Origin: a virus
IMG/VR virus record: IMGVR_UViG_3300037189_025266
Span: 1 to 30,661 of that record
Reading direction: 5' to 3' (one strand)
DNA: 30,661 bases
In this document: positions 19,121 through 27,479 of the stretch, piece after piece
How positions within the stretch are numbered: the first letter of the stretch is position 1
Layout of the letters: each line of letters starts with the position of its first letter
Position numbers and translations under genes: made by a program
Notes under the pieces: generated by a model
What the model saw: the letters and a program-made list of their open reading frames with translations, nothing else
The model's database searches: none
Told to the model about the DNA's origin: nothing

Positions 19121-20983
19121 TTAAATTGTCACAGTTTGTCCAAAGGTTCCAGAAACAGAACGCAGTTGATTTTGTAAAAAATTTTGGGCCTGCTGTATGT
19201 CTAGTCTTGGTGCCAACGCAGCAAGACTTGGATACTGAAAAACCGGCGCAGGTATTTTGCTACTACCTGCTGCACGAGCCCAGGCCGCATCCACTGTGGC
19301 ACGATTTACAGTGTTGTTGAAACCGCCGGCCACAGCAGTGCCTGAAACCAGATCTCCACCGCCACCAAACAGATCACCAACCGCACCTATGCTGGCAAAA
19401 CTGCCAAGACTGCCAAGACTGCCAAAAGCCCCAGTCAGACTTCCTAGTTGACCTGTGAGAGCACCAGTCAGACTTCCTAGTTGACCTGTGAGAGCACCAG
19501 TGAGTTGGCCTTGCAAGGCGCCAAGATTTCCTAAATTGCTGAGATTACCAAGATTTCCTAAATTGCTGAGATTGCCAAGATTGTTGAGATTGCCCAAAGG
19601 ATTAGCAAAGTTTGTGGCAAAACTCCCTGCTTTGCCAAATATGTCAAGACTGCTAGACAGATTGCTAAATGATCCAGGCACAAGATTTGTGAGATTAGTA
19701 GTTATATTGTTGAGGCTTCCAGTGAGTCCGCCGGCAAGGTTTGTGAGATTTGAAGTCAGTCCTCCGGCAAGATTGTTCAGATTTGAAGTAAGGCCGCTGG
19801 TTAGGCTACCGGCAAGATTGTTCAGATTGGTTCCAGCAAAGTTGGTTAGGCTACCGCCGATGTTGTTGAAATCAAGACTGCCGGTCCGGGCCCACAATGC
19901 TGTGGCCTGTGAGCCAAACTTGCTGGCATTGGCCACAAGCCCGCCTATGCTGCCCGTGATTTGATTGGTCAAGGTTGAACCTATGCTGGCAAAATTCAAG
20001 TTGGCCAGGTTGCCTAGGTTGCCAACCCCTGCTGTGAGGCTGTTGACGGCACCTGATGCAATGGTATTGAGATTGATGTTGGAGCCGCTCAACAATCGAT
20101 TTAGTGCGGTGGAGCCGGTCAGAGCATTTTGAGCTATACCACTGAGTGATCCTAGATTGACTCCCAACAAGCTGGCCGCGGTCAAGGCACGCACAGATTG
20201 TAATCCACTGTTGGTATAGACCTGGCCAGTGGCCACGCTGATGCTGGGTGTAGGGGCTGTGGAGATGGTCCCATTGGACACCAACTCGTCGTAGCCCTGT
20301 TGCATGAGCTGAACCTGGGCGCGGTTTTGAAAATTGGCATCGCTCAACACATCATTCAATGAATATGTACCATCTTTGCCAGTCCAAACACTGGGACTGC
20401 TCATCACACTCACAAAGTCTTCTGGTTCTACCGCAAAAAATCTCAAGCTGGTACCAGGTTTGACATAACCGGCCTGTTCAAGTTGATAGGCTGTAAATCC
20501 ATAACGACCTATGCCTTTGTTTCTGCTGATTTGATCGCTTTCTTGATCCACTAGGGCCGCTATCTGTGCCTGGAGTTTTTGTATTTGATATGAACTAAGT
20601 GGGCCCACAGAGTCAGGCCCAAGATCTTCGCCCTTGATCAACACAACGTCTGCTTCGTCAATTGGGTTGGTCAGGGGCACATTGCCCAGGTTGGGTGTGC
20701 CAACAGGAACTGGTAGTCCTTGTATGGTTGACAGCAACCCTTGGCTAATAGCCAACACAGGGTTGCTGTCAACTCCAGCTGTGCCTCGATCCAGGCGACT
20801 GAGTTCAAATTTGGTCAGCCGGGTGGCTGGACTAGACAATGTTTGTCCAGATTCGTACCCTACTAGACTACCGGCTGCCACTTGTTCATAAAAAATTCTG
20901 TCAGCTTGAGCCTGTGTGGCTCCGGCTGGTCCACGTACCACATATTCACCACCGCTGGGAAGAGTGTAGTTGAACTGACTCAT
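19121..20983 (-). CDS. Tail/hub-associated protein with muralytic-like segment and Leu/Gly/Asn repeats, 620 aa
   Basis: The start chosen is the ATG at 20983-20981 (MSQFNYTLPSGGEYVVRGPA), which overlaps the gp5-like stop as ATGA. The longer frame reaching 21154 only runs over gp5 codons. Residues 1-70 form a small N-terminal domain. Residues 140-230 contain a Glu-Ser followed by GIGRYGFTAYQLEQAGY and later VWTGKDGTYSLND. This resembles a lysozyme/transglycosylase-type module (Glu, then G-x-x-GF-x-x-x-QL-x-x-AGY) found in phage tail proteins, though activity is unproven. Residues 260-535 are low-complexity repeats such as LGNLSNLGN and GQLGSLTGALT. The C-terminal 60 residues are non-repetitive. 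It may extend or decorate the spike and supply the cell-wall degrading function that the gp5-like protein lacks; that role is inference. Confidence 0.75.
   Translation of the reverse strand: MSQFNYTLPSGGEYVVRGPAGATQAQADRIFYEQVAAGSLVGYESGQTLSSPATRLTKFELSRLDRGTAGVDSNPVLAISQGLLSTIQGLPVPVGTPNLGNVPLTNPIDEADVVLIKGEDLGPDSVGPLSSYQIQKLQAQIAALVDQESDQISRNKGIGRYGFTAYQLEQAGYVKPGTSLRFFAVEPEDFVSVMSSPSVWTGKDGTYSLNDVLSDANFQNRAQVQLMQQGYDELVSNGTISTAPTPSISVATGQVYTNSGLQSVRALTAASLLGVNLGSLSGIAQNALTGSTALNRLLSGSNINLNTIASGAVNSLTAGVGNLGNLANLNFASIGSTLTNQITGSIGGLVANASKFGSQATALWARTGSLDFNNIGGSLTNFAGTNLNNLAGSLTSGLTSNLNNLAGGLTSNLTNLAGGLTGSLNNITTNLTNLVPGSFSNLSSSLDIFGKAGSFATNFANPLGNLNNLGNLSNLGNLGNLSNLGNLGALQGQLTGALTGQLGSLTGALTGQLGSLTGAFGSLGSLGSFASIGAVGDLFGGGGDLVSGTAVAGGFNNTVNRATVDAAWARAAGSSKIPAPVFQYPSLAALAPRLDIQQAQNFLQNQLRSVSGTFGQTVTI
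19400..19426. repeat. 9-bp tandem repeats (ACTGCCAAG, three copies)
   Basis: Copies begin at 19400, 19409 and 19418; the last ends in A rather than G. On the coding (minus) strand they encode a Leu-Gly-Ser register inside the repeat region of the 620-aa protein. The array adjoins the 33-bp and 27-bp repeats. Confidence 0.8.
19431..19496. repeat. Two perfect 33-bp tandem repeats
   Basis: Bases 19431-19463 and 19464-19496 are identical 33-mers starting CCAGTCAGACTTCCTAGTTG, and the first five bases of a third copy follow. The unit is in frame and encodes an 11-residue LTG/GQLGS unit in the 620-aa protein. Perfect identity suggests a recent duplication by slippage or recombination. Confidence 0.9.
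19521..19574. repeat. Two 27-bp tandem repeats
   Basis: Bases 19521-19547 and 19548-19574 start CCAAGATTTCCTAAATTGCT and differ only in the final base; a shortened third copy follows. The unit encodes nine residues (LGNLSNLGN type) of the 620-aa protein's repeat region. Confidence 0.85.
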
Positions 20984-22503
20984 TGTTTGGTAATACTCCA
21001 TTCGTTGGGCAGATCTGGCGCATCCGGTGGAGGTGTTGTTTGTCCTTCTTCCAGGTTCACTTTCACAGGCACACCTTGATTGTGATAAGGATATGGTTCG
21101 TGTGTGGGAGCTCGTGTACAGATACTTTCTAGACCAGTGGCACTCACCGTCCATCCTGTGCTGGAATTAAAATCTGTTTCGGGCATCAAGGTTTTGGTGA
21201 TACCTTTAGGAGTAGTAATAGGCAACCCTGGAGCGCCGTTGAGATTGATGACTACACCTTTGAGATTCAATGGTCCTGTGGCGTCCAAGCTGGCCAATTT
21301 GCCTTTGAGTGCCAGAGTGCCGTTGCTTTTAACACCAAGTTGTGTAGACGCAAACAACGTGAGATTTTTTTTGCAGGCCACGTTTAGATCGCCATCACTT
21401 TGTATGGCCGTCCCAGCCACGCTTTTGATATTGATTTTTTTGCCGGCAAACATGTTGATGTCTTCGTCAGCATGCAGATTGATAGTGCCTTGTGAGCGCA
21501 GATTGATTGAATTGGTTGAAAACACATCAAGTGTTCCTTCTTGTCCTAGCTCAACCCAGGTTTGTCCATTGGCGTGACAGATATAAAAACAGTTGCCATC
21601 GTCGCTCATGGTAATTTGATGGCCTTTGCTGGTGCGTATGCGTATCAAACTGTCATTGCCAGCCAAGTTGCCATCATCCATGACCAAGGTATGACCGCCA
21701 CGTCGACCAATGACCTTGACATCTTCGGGCTTGAGATTTTGCAATTGTGCTGCCACATTGGCTTCGCCATCGGCACCACCACCTAGACCTCCTTGATAAA
21801 TTGGACGCCCGGGAGTGCTCATGCCGTAGCAAGCACTGGGACTTTCTCGTTGACTACTTGACCCAATGGTGCCGCGCACAGGATCATTGATCAAGCCCTG
21901 TTGAAACAAAGTTGCAGCCACATAGCTGTGTACTGGCTTGGGTTGATCAAAGAATCTGGGATTTTCGTTGATGGCAGTATTGGTACTAGCGTTGTTGATT
22001 TCTGTGACCGGCAACAAAGGGGCATTGGCAAAGTACGTGGCCTGATTGTTGTTTTCTGTTTGTGTTTGAGTTCTGGGCACACTTCCAATGGCCGGAATCA
22101 TGTGGTTGATTCCTTGCTCGGGTATGCAACCCACATAATAACCTTGATTGGGATCACCTTCCACAAAGAAACACAGCACATTGACACCGGTGTCTGGAGG
22201 TGTAAACCACATGCCGTAGCTTTGTTGATTGCCGTTGAGATAGGTTCCTGTGCCGGCACTGCCGCCCTTGGGCGTGGCTCCATAAAATGGAGGGCAATAG
22301 CTTACTGTGCGCCACAAGCTGGGATCTTCAGGATTAGGACCAGCAAATTGCTCTATGTAAACCTGTAAGCGTCCCTGACGTGTGGGGTCAATGTTGTTGG
22401 TCACACGTCCAATAAATGGACCAAATTCAGTAGGACTCCCACCACGATCAAATTTATAACTACGTGGTTGCCCTCGACTACGTTCAATATTTTCTCCGGC
22501 CAT
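20980..22503 (-). CDS. gp5: Baseplate hub/spike protein, gp5-like (OB fold plus beta-helix), 507 aa
   Basis: This should be the trimeric central spike of the baseplate. An OB-fold domain spans about residues 25-150: GPFIGRVTNNIDPTRQGRLQ, then WRTVSYCPPFYG, then the hydrophobic strand VNVLCFFVEGDPNQGYYVG. From about 266 (GRRGGHTLVMDDG) to 430 there are short repeating strands (GHQITMSDDG, INLRSQGTINLHADEDINMF and so on), as in VgrG/gp5 triple-stranded beta-helices. The C-terminus has LESICTRAPTHEPYPYHNQG, a motif I recall from cyanophage gp5 proteins. No lysozyme domain is seen between OB fold and helix, unlike T4 gp5. The ATG overlaps the upstream stop (TAATG), and the stop overlaps the 620-aa gene (ATGA), consistent with co-assembly of hub parts. 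Confidence 0.88.
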   Translation of the reverse strand: MAGENIERSRGQPRSYKFDRGGSPTEFGPFIGRVTNNIDPTRQGRLQVYIEQFAGPNPEDPSLWRTVSYCPPFYGATPKGGSAGTGTYLNGNQQSYGMWFTPPDTGVNVLCFFVEGDPNQGYYVGCIPEQGINHMIPAIGSVPRTQTQTENNNQATYFANAPLLPVTEINNASTNTAINENPRFFDQPKPVHSYVAATLFQQGLINDPVRGTIGSSSQRESPSACYGMSTPGRPIYQGGLGGGADGEANVAAQLQNLKPEDVKVIGRRGGHTLVMDDGNLAGNDSLIRIRTSKGHQITMSDDGNCFYICHANGQTWVELGQEGTLDVFSTNSINLRSQGTINLHADEDINMFAGKKINIKSVAGTAIQSDGDLNVACKKNLTLFASTQLGVKSNGTLALKGKLASLDATGPLNLKGVVINLNGAPGLPITTPKGITKTLMPETDFNSSTGWTVSATGLESICTRAPTHEPYPYHNQGVPVKVNLEEGQTTPPPDAPDLPNEWSITKQ

Positions 22504-24128
22504 TATGTGTCTCTGTTCCTTAGTTGTGCGTCTGGATTGTCTATTACGCCGGCCAACACATTGTTGTTTTCATCGGGCGTGACTATGGGTTGAATATCAC
22601 CATCACTGCTTGGAGGTGTTGGTGGTGGACTATTTAACAATTGAGGGGCAGAATCATCTTGATTTGATTCGGTATTTGCAGTGACGTCTGATTTTTGTAC
22701 CAACAATCCGTTGACGTCGACCCATCCATTGTTGACGTCCTCGGCAGTGAGGTTTGCTCGGGTTCCGTTTGCTGTGCCTGGATTGTTGACAGCGGCACGT
22801 CCGGCATCTGTGGGCGTGGAATTTTTTTCATATTCAATCAAGAGACGTCCTTCTAGTTCTTGCTCAAATCTACCTTTGCTGAATATGTTTTTGCACTTGA
22901 TGGCAGTATAGGTAAAATTTAATTGGGGTTGTGTTCTGGGCTTGCCGCCGGGTTTGATTCCAGTGTTGTTGACTTCCACGAGTCCGGTGTCAAAATTATA
23001 ATCTGTGGGCTGATTCCAAGAAATGTCAAACACCACTTCTTGACTGTCATAGTTGATGGTGCCATCGTTGTTGAATGGATCAAAATTAAAATTTCTAGCA
23101 CTGACTCCTGCAGATATCTCACCCTGTTGCATCCAAGCAGGATCACCCACAATTCTTAGTCGAGCCTTGGCCTGGTCTGTGGGACTGTACAAGAAACTGG
23201 CCGCGTTGTCTCCAGCTTCGTTGGTATTGCCATCAGCACCCTTGGCATGATTTTCACTGGTAGGTAAAAAAGTCCTACGCATCTGATCTCTAAAGTCAGT
23301 GCGTGCCTGTTGCACCGGTACACTGAGACCACTGATAATCAAGCGATACAGGTTATTGTATTCCTGTTCAAAATTCAGTATTTCTTTGTTGGCTCCTGTG
23401 AACCAATAATTGTAACTTTTATGACTGCCACGATACCGACTGTTTTTGAACCAGTCACTGGGCAGGCTGTTGATGGCATAGGGAGTGATCACAAATTTCA
23501 TTCTATAAGCATGATCGTGCCTGCGAGCATCATAGCCCAGTTGTGTGGCCTGCACACTGACCTTGTACCAGGCTGTGATGCCTCCAGGCGGATTAGGATT
23601 GGGCTTGAGTTCTTGTGTTTTGGGATCAACAATGTAAAGTTGTTGATCTGTAATGTAACTACTGCTACGCATGATCTGATCTATAAATTGCACAATCTGC
23701 ATGCCGGCTGACACTGGCATGACACTGGCCTTGTTGTTGGTGCTGTTGCTGGCTGGACTCAGTGCGCCGGGTGTTTGATTTTGCATGGGCACCTTGCTTT
23801 TGTCTGTGGTGCCTTGACGTTTCATTGTGGCCGAGCCCAGCCCTTCGGTAAACTCTATTTCATATTCGTCAGGCACGTCGTACTTGCGATTGGGATCTTT
23901 GGGATCGGCTAGCCTGCGTTGAAAAGTGTTTAGAGCCTCGGCCAGTCCAGTAAACACATCTTTGGTCTTGCTGGGTGCGGCCGGAGCCTTGGCCGGGGCG
24001 CTTTGGCTACCGGTGTTGTTGCCGGCGGCAGCACTGACCGCGCCAATGGTACCAGACTGTCGTGAATCGCCGGCCGCGGCATTGGTCAGGAAAGTGTCAA
24101 GTTCAGCGTCACTGATTCGGTTGGCCAT
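22503..24128 (-). CDS. Baseplate hub-like structural protein, 541 aa
   Basis: Residues 1-75 are a disordered Ala/Ser/Pro-rich arm. A structured region begins at KYDVPDEYEIEFTEGLG (about 85). The next segments are QIVQFIDQIMRSSSYITDQQ, WYKVSVQATQLGYDARRHDH and FVITPYAINSLPSDWFKN, then a Tyr-rich stretch around SHKSYNYWFTGANKE. LRIVGDPAWMQQGE (322-336) resembles a GDP strand-turn seen in hub proteins of the gp27 type. The last 110 residues are disordered and acidic/Asn-rich. An AGGAG ribosome-binding site lies seven bases before the ATG, one base after the stop of the 489-aa gene. Placement before gp5 is that expected for a gp27-type hub. Recognition is by context and short motifs, so the exact T4 counterpart is not certain. 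Confidence 0.65.
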   Translation of the reverse strand: MANRISDAELDTFLTNAAAGDSRQSGTIGAVSAAAGNNTGSQSAPAKAPAAPSKTKDVFTGLAEALNTFQRRLADPKDPNRKYDVPDEYEIEFTEGLGSATMKRQGTTDKSKVPMQNQTPGALSPASNSTNNKASVMPVSAGMQIVQFIDQIMRSSSYITDQQLYIVDPKTQELKPNPNPPGGITAWYKVSVQATQLGYDARRHDHAYRMKFVITPYAINSLPSDWFKNSRYRGSHKSYNYWFTGANKEILNFEQEYNNLYRLIISGLSVPVQQARTDFRDQMRRTFLPTSENHAKGADGNTNEAGDNAASFLYSPTDQAKARLRIVGDPAWMQQGEISAGVSARNFNFDPFNNDGTINYDSQEVVFDISWNQPTDYNFDTGLVEVNNTGIKPGGKPRTQPQLNFTYTAIKCKNIFSKGRFEQELEGRLLIEYEKNSTPTDAGRAAVNNPGTANGTRANLTAEDVNNGWVDVNGLLVQKSDVTANTESNQDDSAPQLLNSPPPTPPSSDGDIQPIVTPDENNNVLAGVIDNPDAQLRNRDT

Positions 24129-24129
24129 G

Positions 24130-25599
24130 TCAGGCTCCTAGCACTGAAGAAATTGAACCGGCGGTGGTTTCGCCGGTAAAATTACCATTGTCGTTTACGA
24201 CCGCACCCACATTAGATGGTACATTAGATGGTGCGCTGGTGTTAGGAGTAGGCGTGTCTCTGCGTTCACCTGGGCTGGCTGGGTACACTGTGCCCACGGG
24301 TTTGCCAACCAAGACCTGTTCCACTGTTTGACCAACCAACTCAAATGCAAATGGAATACTGCCACGGTCTTGACTCTTGTTGTAAAAATGCGGGATAGGT
24401 TTGCCAGAGACTTCGTACTCAACCACACGGTCCTTGGGTATTCTAAACTTGATGTTGGTGATCACAAACGGGTAAAATTTTTCTACTATGGCTCGAGGAT
24501 CAGTGAGATTGGTCTTTCCGTTGGTGCCTCTGCGGCCGGTGGTTACCAACTCGCCAGCATCGTTGTAGCCATAGAATCTCACCACCAGACAATACTGTGC
24601 CATGGGGTAGTTGGCCGTTTTACTGACATTTTTTTCTTTGTAGAGATTGCTCACAGCGTTGTAGAGATTTTCAATCAAGGTTATACCACTGGGTTCAGTG
24701 ACTCGAAATTTGATATCTGTGGCTGTGTTGGCAGCCCCAGTGCCTTTGAGTGGCACCAGGCTGTCAATTTCCAAATCATCTATGTAGTAATCTTTGTCAA
24801 AATACTTGTTGCGTCCTGCAGTGGCAACACTGTTGGCAGTGGCACCGGCGGCTTGTGTAGGGGCTCCTCCGCTCTGCATCAGCAGTTGCCAGCTGGCACA
24901 GTTTTTCTTTTGACTACGTGTCATTTCGTTGTATTGATCTGGGGTCAACAGATACCAGGTTATGGCATAGGTATAGCTGGCATAGGCATCCAACACATTG
25001 GGCTCGGGCACTATACGTTGATTAAAACTGGCATTTATAAGTTGAGCCGTGGCGTTGCTGTTGGGTCTAGTGCCATCTTCTCTAGGGGCGCCCACACCCG
25101 ATTGTGTTCTAACAAACGGAGCTTGTGCCGCATCTTCGTCGCCTGGAGTGGCAAATGGCAAGGGCGATCCATCCCCGGCTGGTGGAGTAGCCTGTGTTTC
25201 TGTCAAGGGTCTGGCAGGATCGTTGGTACCGCGTTCTACATTGTTGGCATTGATTCTGCCATTGGGTGCTAGTACGCTAGCTGCTAGTACGCTGGACGGA
25301 GCGGATGGATTTGATGCAACTGCTCCCTCGGCACGTGCCTGTGCTTCCTCAGCAACAACCTGGCCTGAGCTTGCTGTGTTATCTTTGCCGTAGTTGTTGT
25401 ATTCAGTTGTAAACTGTGCTAACTGAGCACGCAATTCAACCAAATAAGCTTCACCGCTTTCGATCTGTCTGCGCCAGACTGGTGCATCAGAGCTGTTGGG
25501 ATTGGCTGCCAACAGAGCTTTGTCCCTCTCGATATTGCGAATGGTTTGTTGTATGACAGAATTGACTCTAGCTATTTCAGCTGTCCATGGATTGGCCAT
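24130..25599 (-). CDS. Baseplate hub-like structural protein, 489 aa
   Basis: Residues 1-70 are predicted helical/coiled coil (ARVNSVIQQTIRNIERDKAL, then LVELRAQLAQFTTEYNNYG), followed by an Ala/Pro/Asn-rich linker to about 185. The folded part includes SYTYAITWYLLTPDQYNEM, a strand-helix pair FRVTEPSGITLIENLYNAV (298-316) and YCLVVRFYGYNDAGELV (336-352), then FYPFVITNIKFRIPKDRVVE. From memory the TEP-x-G-x-T-x-x-E and FxGYxDxGE pairing occurs in the first half of large baseplate hub proteins of far-T4 and jumbo phages. The 541-aa gene follows after one base and looks like the second half. The C-terminal 60 residues are disordered. Role as part of the hub ring around the tail tube is inferred. 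Confidence 0.62.
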   Translation of the reverse strand: MANPWTAEIARVNSVIQQTIRNIERDKALLAANPNSSDAPVWRRQIESGEAYLVELRAQLAQFTTEYNNYGKDNTASSGQVVAEEAQARAEGAVASNPSAPSSVLAASVLAPNGRINANNVERGTNDPARPLTETQATPPAGDGSPLPFATPGDEDAAQAPFVRTQSGVGAPREDGTRPNSNATAQLINASFNQRIVPEPNVLDAYASYTYAITWYLLTPDQYNEMTRSQKKNCASWQLLMQSGGAPTQAAGATANSVATAGRNKYFDKDYYIDDLEIDSLVPLKGTGAANTATDIKFRVTEPSGITLIENLYNAVSNLYKEKNVSKTANYPMAQYCLVVRFYGYNDAGELVTTGRRGTNGKTNLTDPRAIVEKFYPFVITNIKFRIPKDRVVEYEVSGKPIPHFYNKSQDRGSIPFAFELVGQTVEQVLVGKPVGTVYPASPGERRDTPTPNTSAPSNVPSNVGAVVNDNGNFTGETTAGSISSVLGA

Positions 25600-25600
25600 G

Positions 25601-25900
25601 TTAGAATCCCAGCACGTTGCGTAAGGTAGTTATCTTGGGCAGGTATATCAAGGCGTCGACTCGGAAATCCAAGGGCGGTTTGGTCAAGGTGTTGGGGTTG
25701 CGTTGATAAAACACCCACCATAAATTGCTGTTGTCATACAAGTCAAAGGCCAGGAGATCTGGCCTATACTGATAGGTTTGATTGATCTTGAACAGTTGAT
25801 CGTCGGCCTGCTTGGGTATGGGTCTGTTGATCATGACATCCAGGAAAAACTGGCTGTATCCTGTTAGGAAATAAGGGCTGACTGAATCATATGTGGCCAT
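25601..25900 (-). CDS. gp53: Baseplate wedge subunit, short gp53-like protein (99 aa)
   Basis: The sequence YDSVSPYFLTGYSQFFLDVM, then RPDLLAFDLYDNSNLWWVFY and QRNPN, then DALIYLPKI, matches the LysM-like core of gp53-type baseplate wedge proteins, in which an aromatic DLY-x-x-x-x-LWW motif is typical. T4 gp53 is about twice as long, so this is the short form carrying only the core. In T4 gp53 binds at the wedge edge and helps close the six wedges around the hub. The ATG at 25900 overlaps the stop of the 505-aa gene (TAATG) and the next gene begins one base after its stop. Family and position agree. Confidence 0.85.
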   Translation of the reverse strand: MATYDSVSPYFLTGYSQFFLDVMINRPIPKQADDQLFKINQTYQYRPDLLAFDLYDNSNLWWVFYQRNPNTLTKPPLDFRVDALIYLPKITTLRNVLGF

Positions 25901-27417
25901 TACCAGAATCCTCCTTTGATCAAGTTACCGTTGGCAAATTCTTTGACACTGAATTGTTTGCTGATCTGGTCGCGACTTTGTATGGGCAATAGACTGATGA
26001 CCATTTCCATCTTGGTAGGCACATAGGTTGGACGATTTTGTCCAAAACTTGGTGGAGCTGGAGGATTAGGAATGGCACCCTTGGTCAACAAGGCCGCTGC
26101 CAATCTATTGAGTCCACCAAACGCACTGCCAGTGCTTACTGTCTGCCGATCTCGTTGATTGACCTGATTTGTTCCCAGTTGATTGGGACTGCCAGCTCGA
26201 ATATAGTCTATGTCTGCTGGCAAGGTGTAATTGAATTGACTGACCACACAAGGATGCTCGTTGAATTGAAACTCGCCCAGACCTGTCAAATAAGTCAATG
26301 GTGGTGGTGATCCACGTTGGGCGTCTTGTCCATAAAACATCTTGGTCACGCTTCTAAAAAATTGTATCACGGCCAAGAGATAATTGGCTTCAGCTGTGTT
26401 TTGTGCTGTAAATGTGGCCGTGATCTGTATGGGATCTACATAGCTGTTTTGATAAAAGTAGCCACGATAGTTGCTGTGTGTAAGATCGTAGTTGCTGTAG
26501 TTGGCCTTGTAGGCTGTGCTTATGGTTGGTGTGTAGGGGAATATTACTCCGTCGGTGATGGCCAATGGTTGCAGAATTCCAGGGGAAGGATCCTTGTACA
26601 GGTATTTGGCCCCGGGAGCCAATCTCAATCTCACACGCCAATCGCCGTTGTTGATCTGGCGTCGTTGGGCGCTGATGACCTGCTGTTGTCGGGCACGATC
26701 TCTAGCAGCTGACTCGTCTGTGGCTCGTTGAACTTCCTCTGTGCTCAGCACTCTAGGACCTTCAGGTGTAAACTCTGTGACATAACCAGCGGCATCTTCG
26801 ACCGGAAGATCTTCCGGTAACACATTGAGTCCGGTCACAGGATCTGTCACAAATCCAAATTCATCCGGGACACCCAAATTGGCTCCATCGTTGAATCGAG
26901 TAACTCCTTCTTGTGTGGGTCCGTCTACGGCTGCGTCGACGTCCTCGGGCAGGACATTCAAGCCGGTGCTGGACTGCGTAAATTCTTGTGCTGGGGCAGG
27001 AGTCTGTGGATTTTGTGCAGGATTTATTTCGGCCGGTGGAGTGCCGGTAATTTGTCCTGCATCAACAATCTGCTGTGGTTGGGGTGCCCCGGGACTTTGA
27101 TTTGGGGCCAACGTCGTTGATGCTTGTGTATTGATGTTGGGTCCTTGCTCGGCCTGTGCATATTGTCGAGCTGCATCCAGCTGTGCCAGGTCTTCTTCAT
27201 ACTGTAGTTTTACTGTGTCTGCGTAGCTTTGTGCGGAATTGACCAACCGATTTCTGGCATTTAAAAATTCTTGAGTTCCAGGCACCAATCGGCCCGCATC
27301 AACTTCGGCCTGCAATATTGCTCGGCCCTCGGCTACGCCGGCCAAAGCATCTTGATACAGCAAACGTGATTGATTTATGCGTCGTTGTGCTGTTTCTATT
27401 GTCGGTATAAATGCCAT
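25900..27417 (-). CDS. Baseplate/tail-tube-end structural protein, 505 aa (gp48/gp54-like candidate)
   Basis: First gene of the minus-strand block. Residues 1-90 are helical/coiled coil; 95-250 are a disordered Gln/Pro/Asp-rich linker containing the motif TGLNVLPED twice (near 149 and 193). The folded C-terminal domain starts at WRVRLRLAPGAKYLYKD (about 259), with GVIFPYTPTISTAYKANYSN, GYFYQNSYVDPIQITATFTA and ANYLLAVIQFFRSVTKMFYG. The last resembles a helix seen in tube-like baseplate proteins. Position at the head of the hub genes and the beta-rich core suggest a tube initiator or cap (T4 gp48/gp54 role), but I cannot confirm which. The ATG at 27417 is preceded by AAGGA at 10 bases and a GCGGTAAATATA box. 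The arm-plus-linker layout is shared with the 489-aa protein. Confidence 0.6.
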   Translation of the reverse strand: MAFIPTIETAQRRINQSRLLYQDALAGVAEGRAILQAEVDAGRLVPGTQEFLNARNRLVNSAQSYADTVKLQYEEDLAQLDAARQYAQAEQGPNINTQASTTLAPNQSPGAPQPQQIVDAGQITGTPPAEINPAQNPQTPAPAQEFTQSSTGLNVLPEDVDAAVDGPTQEGVTRFNDGANLGVPDEFGFVTDPVTGLNVLPEDLPVEDAAGYVTEFTPEGPRVLSTEEVQRATDESAARDRARQQQVISAQRRQINNGDWRVRLRLAPGAKYLYKDPSPGILQPLAITDGVIFPYTPTISTAYKANYSNYDLTHSNYRGYFYQNSYVDPIQITATFTAQNTAEANYLLAVIQFFRSVTKMFYGQDAQRGSPPPLTYLTGLGEFQFNEHPCVVSQFNYTLPADIDYIRAGSPNQLGTNQVNQRDRQTVSTGSAFGGLNRLAAALLTKGAIPNPPAPPSFGQNRPTYVPTKMEMVISLLPIQSRDQISKQFSVKEFANGNLIKGGFW

Positions 27418-27436
27418 GTTTGTCGATTCCTTGTTG

Positions 27437-27448
27437 TATATTTACCGC
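27437..27448 (-). promoter_or_regulatory. GCGGTAAATATA box upstream of the 505-aa gene (possible late promoter)
   Basis: The minus strand reads GCGGTAAATATA, 20 bases before the first gene of the virion block. The core GGTAAATA matches six of eight bases of the T4 late consensus, and the ten bases GCGGTAAATA recur at 60-51. A late promoter is expected here because the block has no other visible upstream start. Confidence 0.4.
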
Positions 27449-27479
27449 CAAAATAAACCGCCCAGATAATGATAAAAGG

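Noticed and set aside
19381-19600. Clustered direct repeats as a CRISPR array
   Set aside because: The repeats are contiguous with no spacers, are multiples of three, and encode protein repeats in frame.
19488-19964. A plus-strand frame encoding Leu/Pro/Arg-rich repeats
   Set aside because: It is the complement of the repeat region of the 620-aa gene; the periodicity explains both the open frame and its composition.
20984-21154. 57-codon upstream extension of the 620-aa gene
   Set aside because: It overlaps the C-terminal codons of the gp5-like gene in another frame, whereas the ATG at 20983 forms the usual ATGA overlap and gives a typical phage N-terminus.
24328-25272. A 314-codon open frame on the plus strand opposite the 489-aa gene
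   Set aside because: It lies wholly antisense to a gene with recognisable hub motifs, has no recognisable domain, and its Val/Ile/Cys-rich composition is that of a mirror frame.
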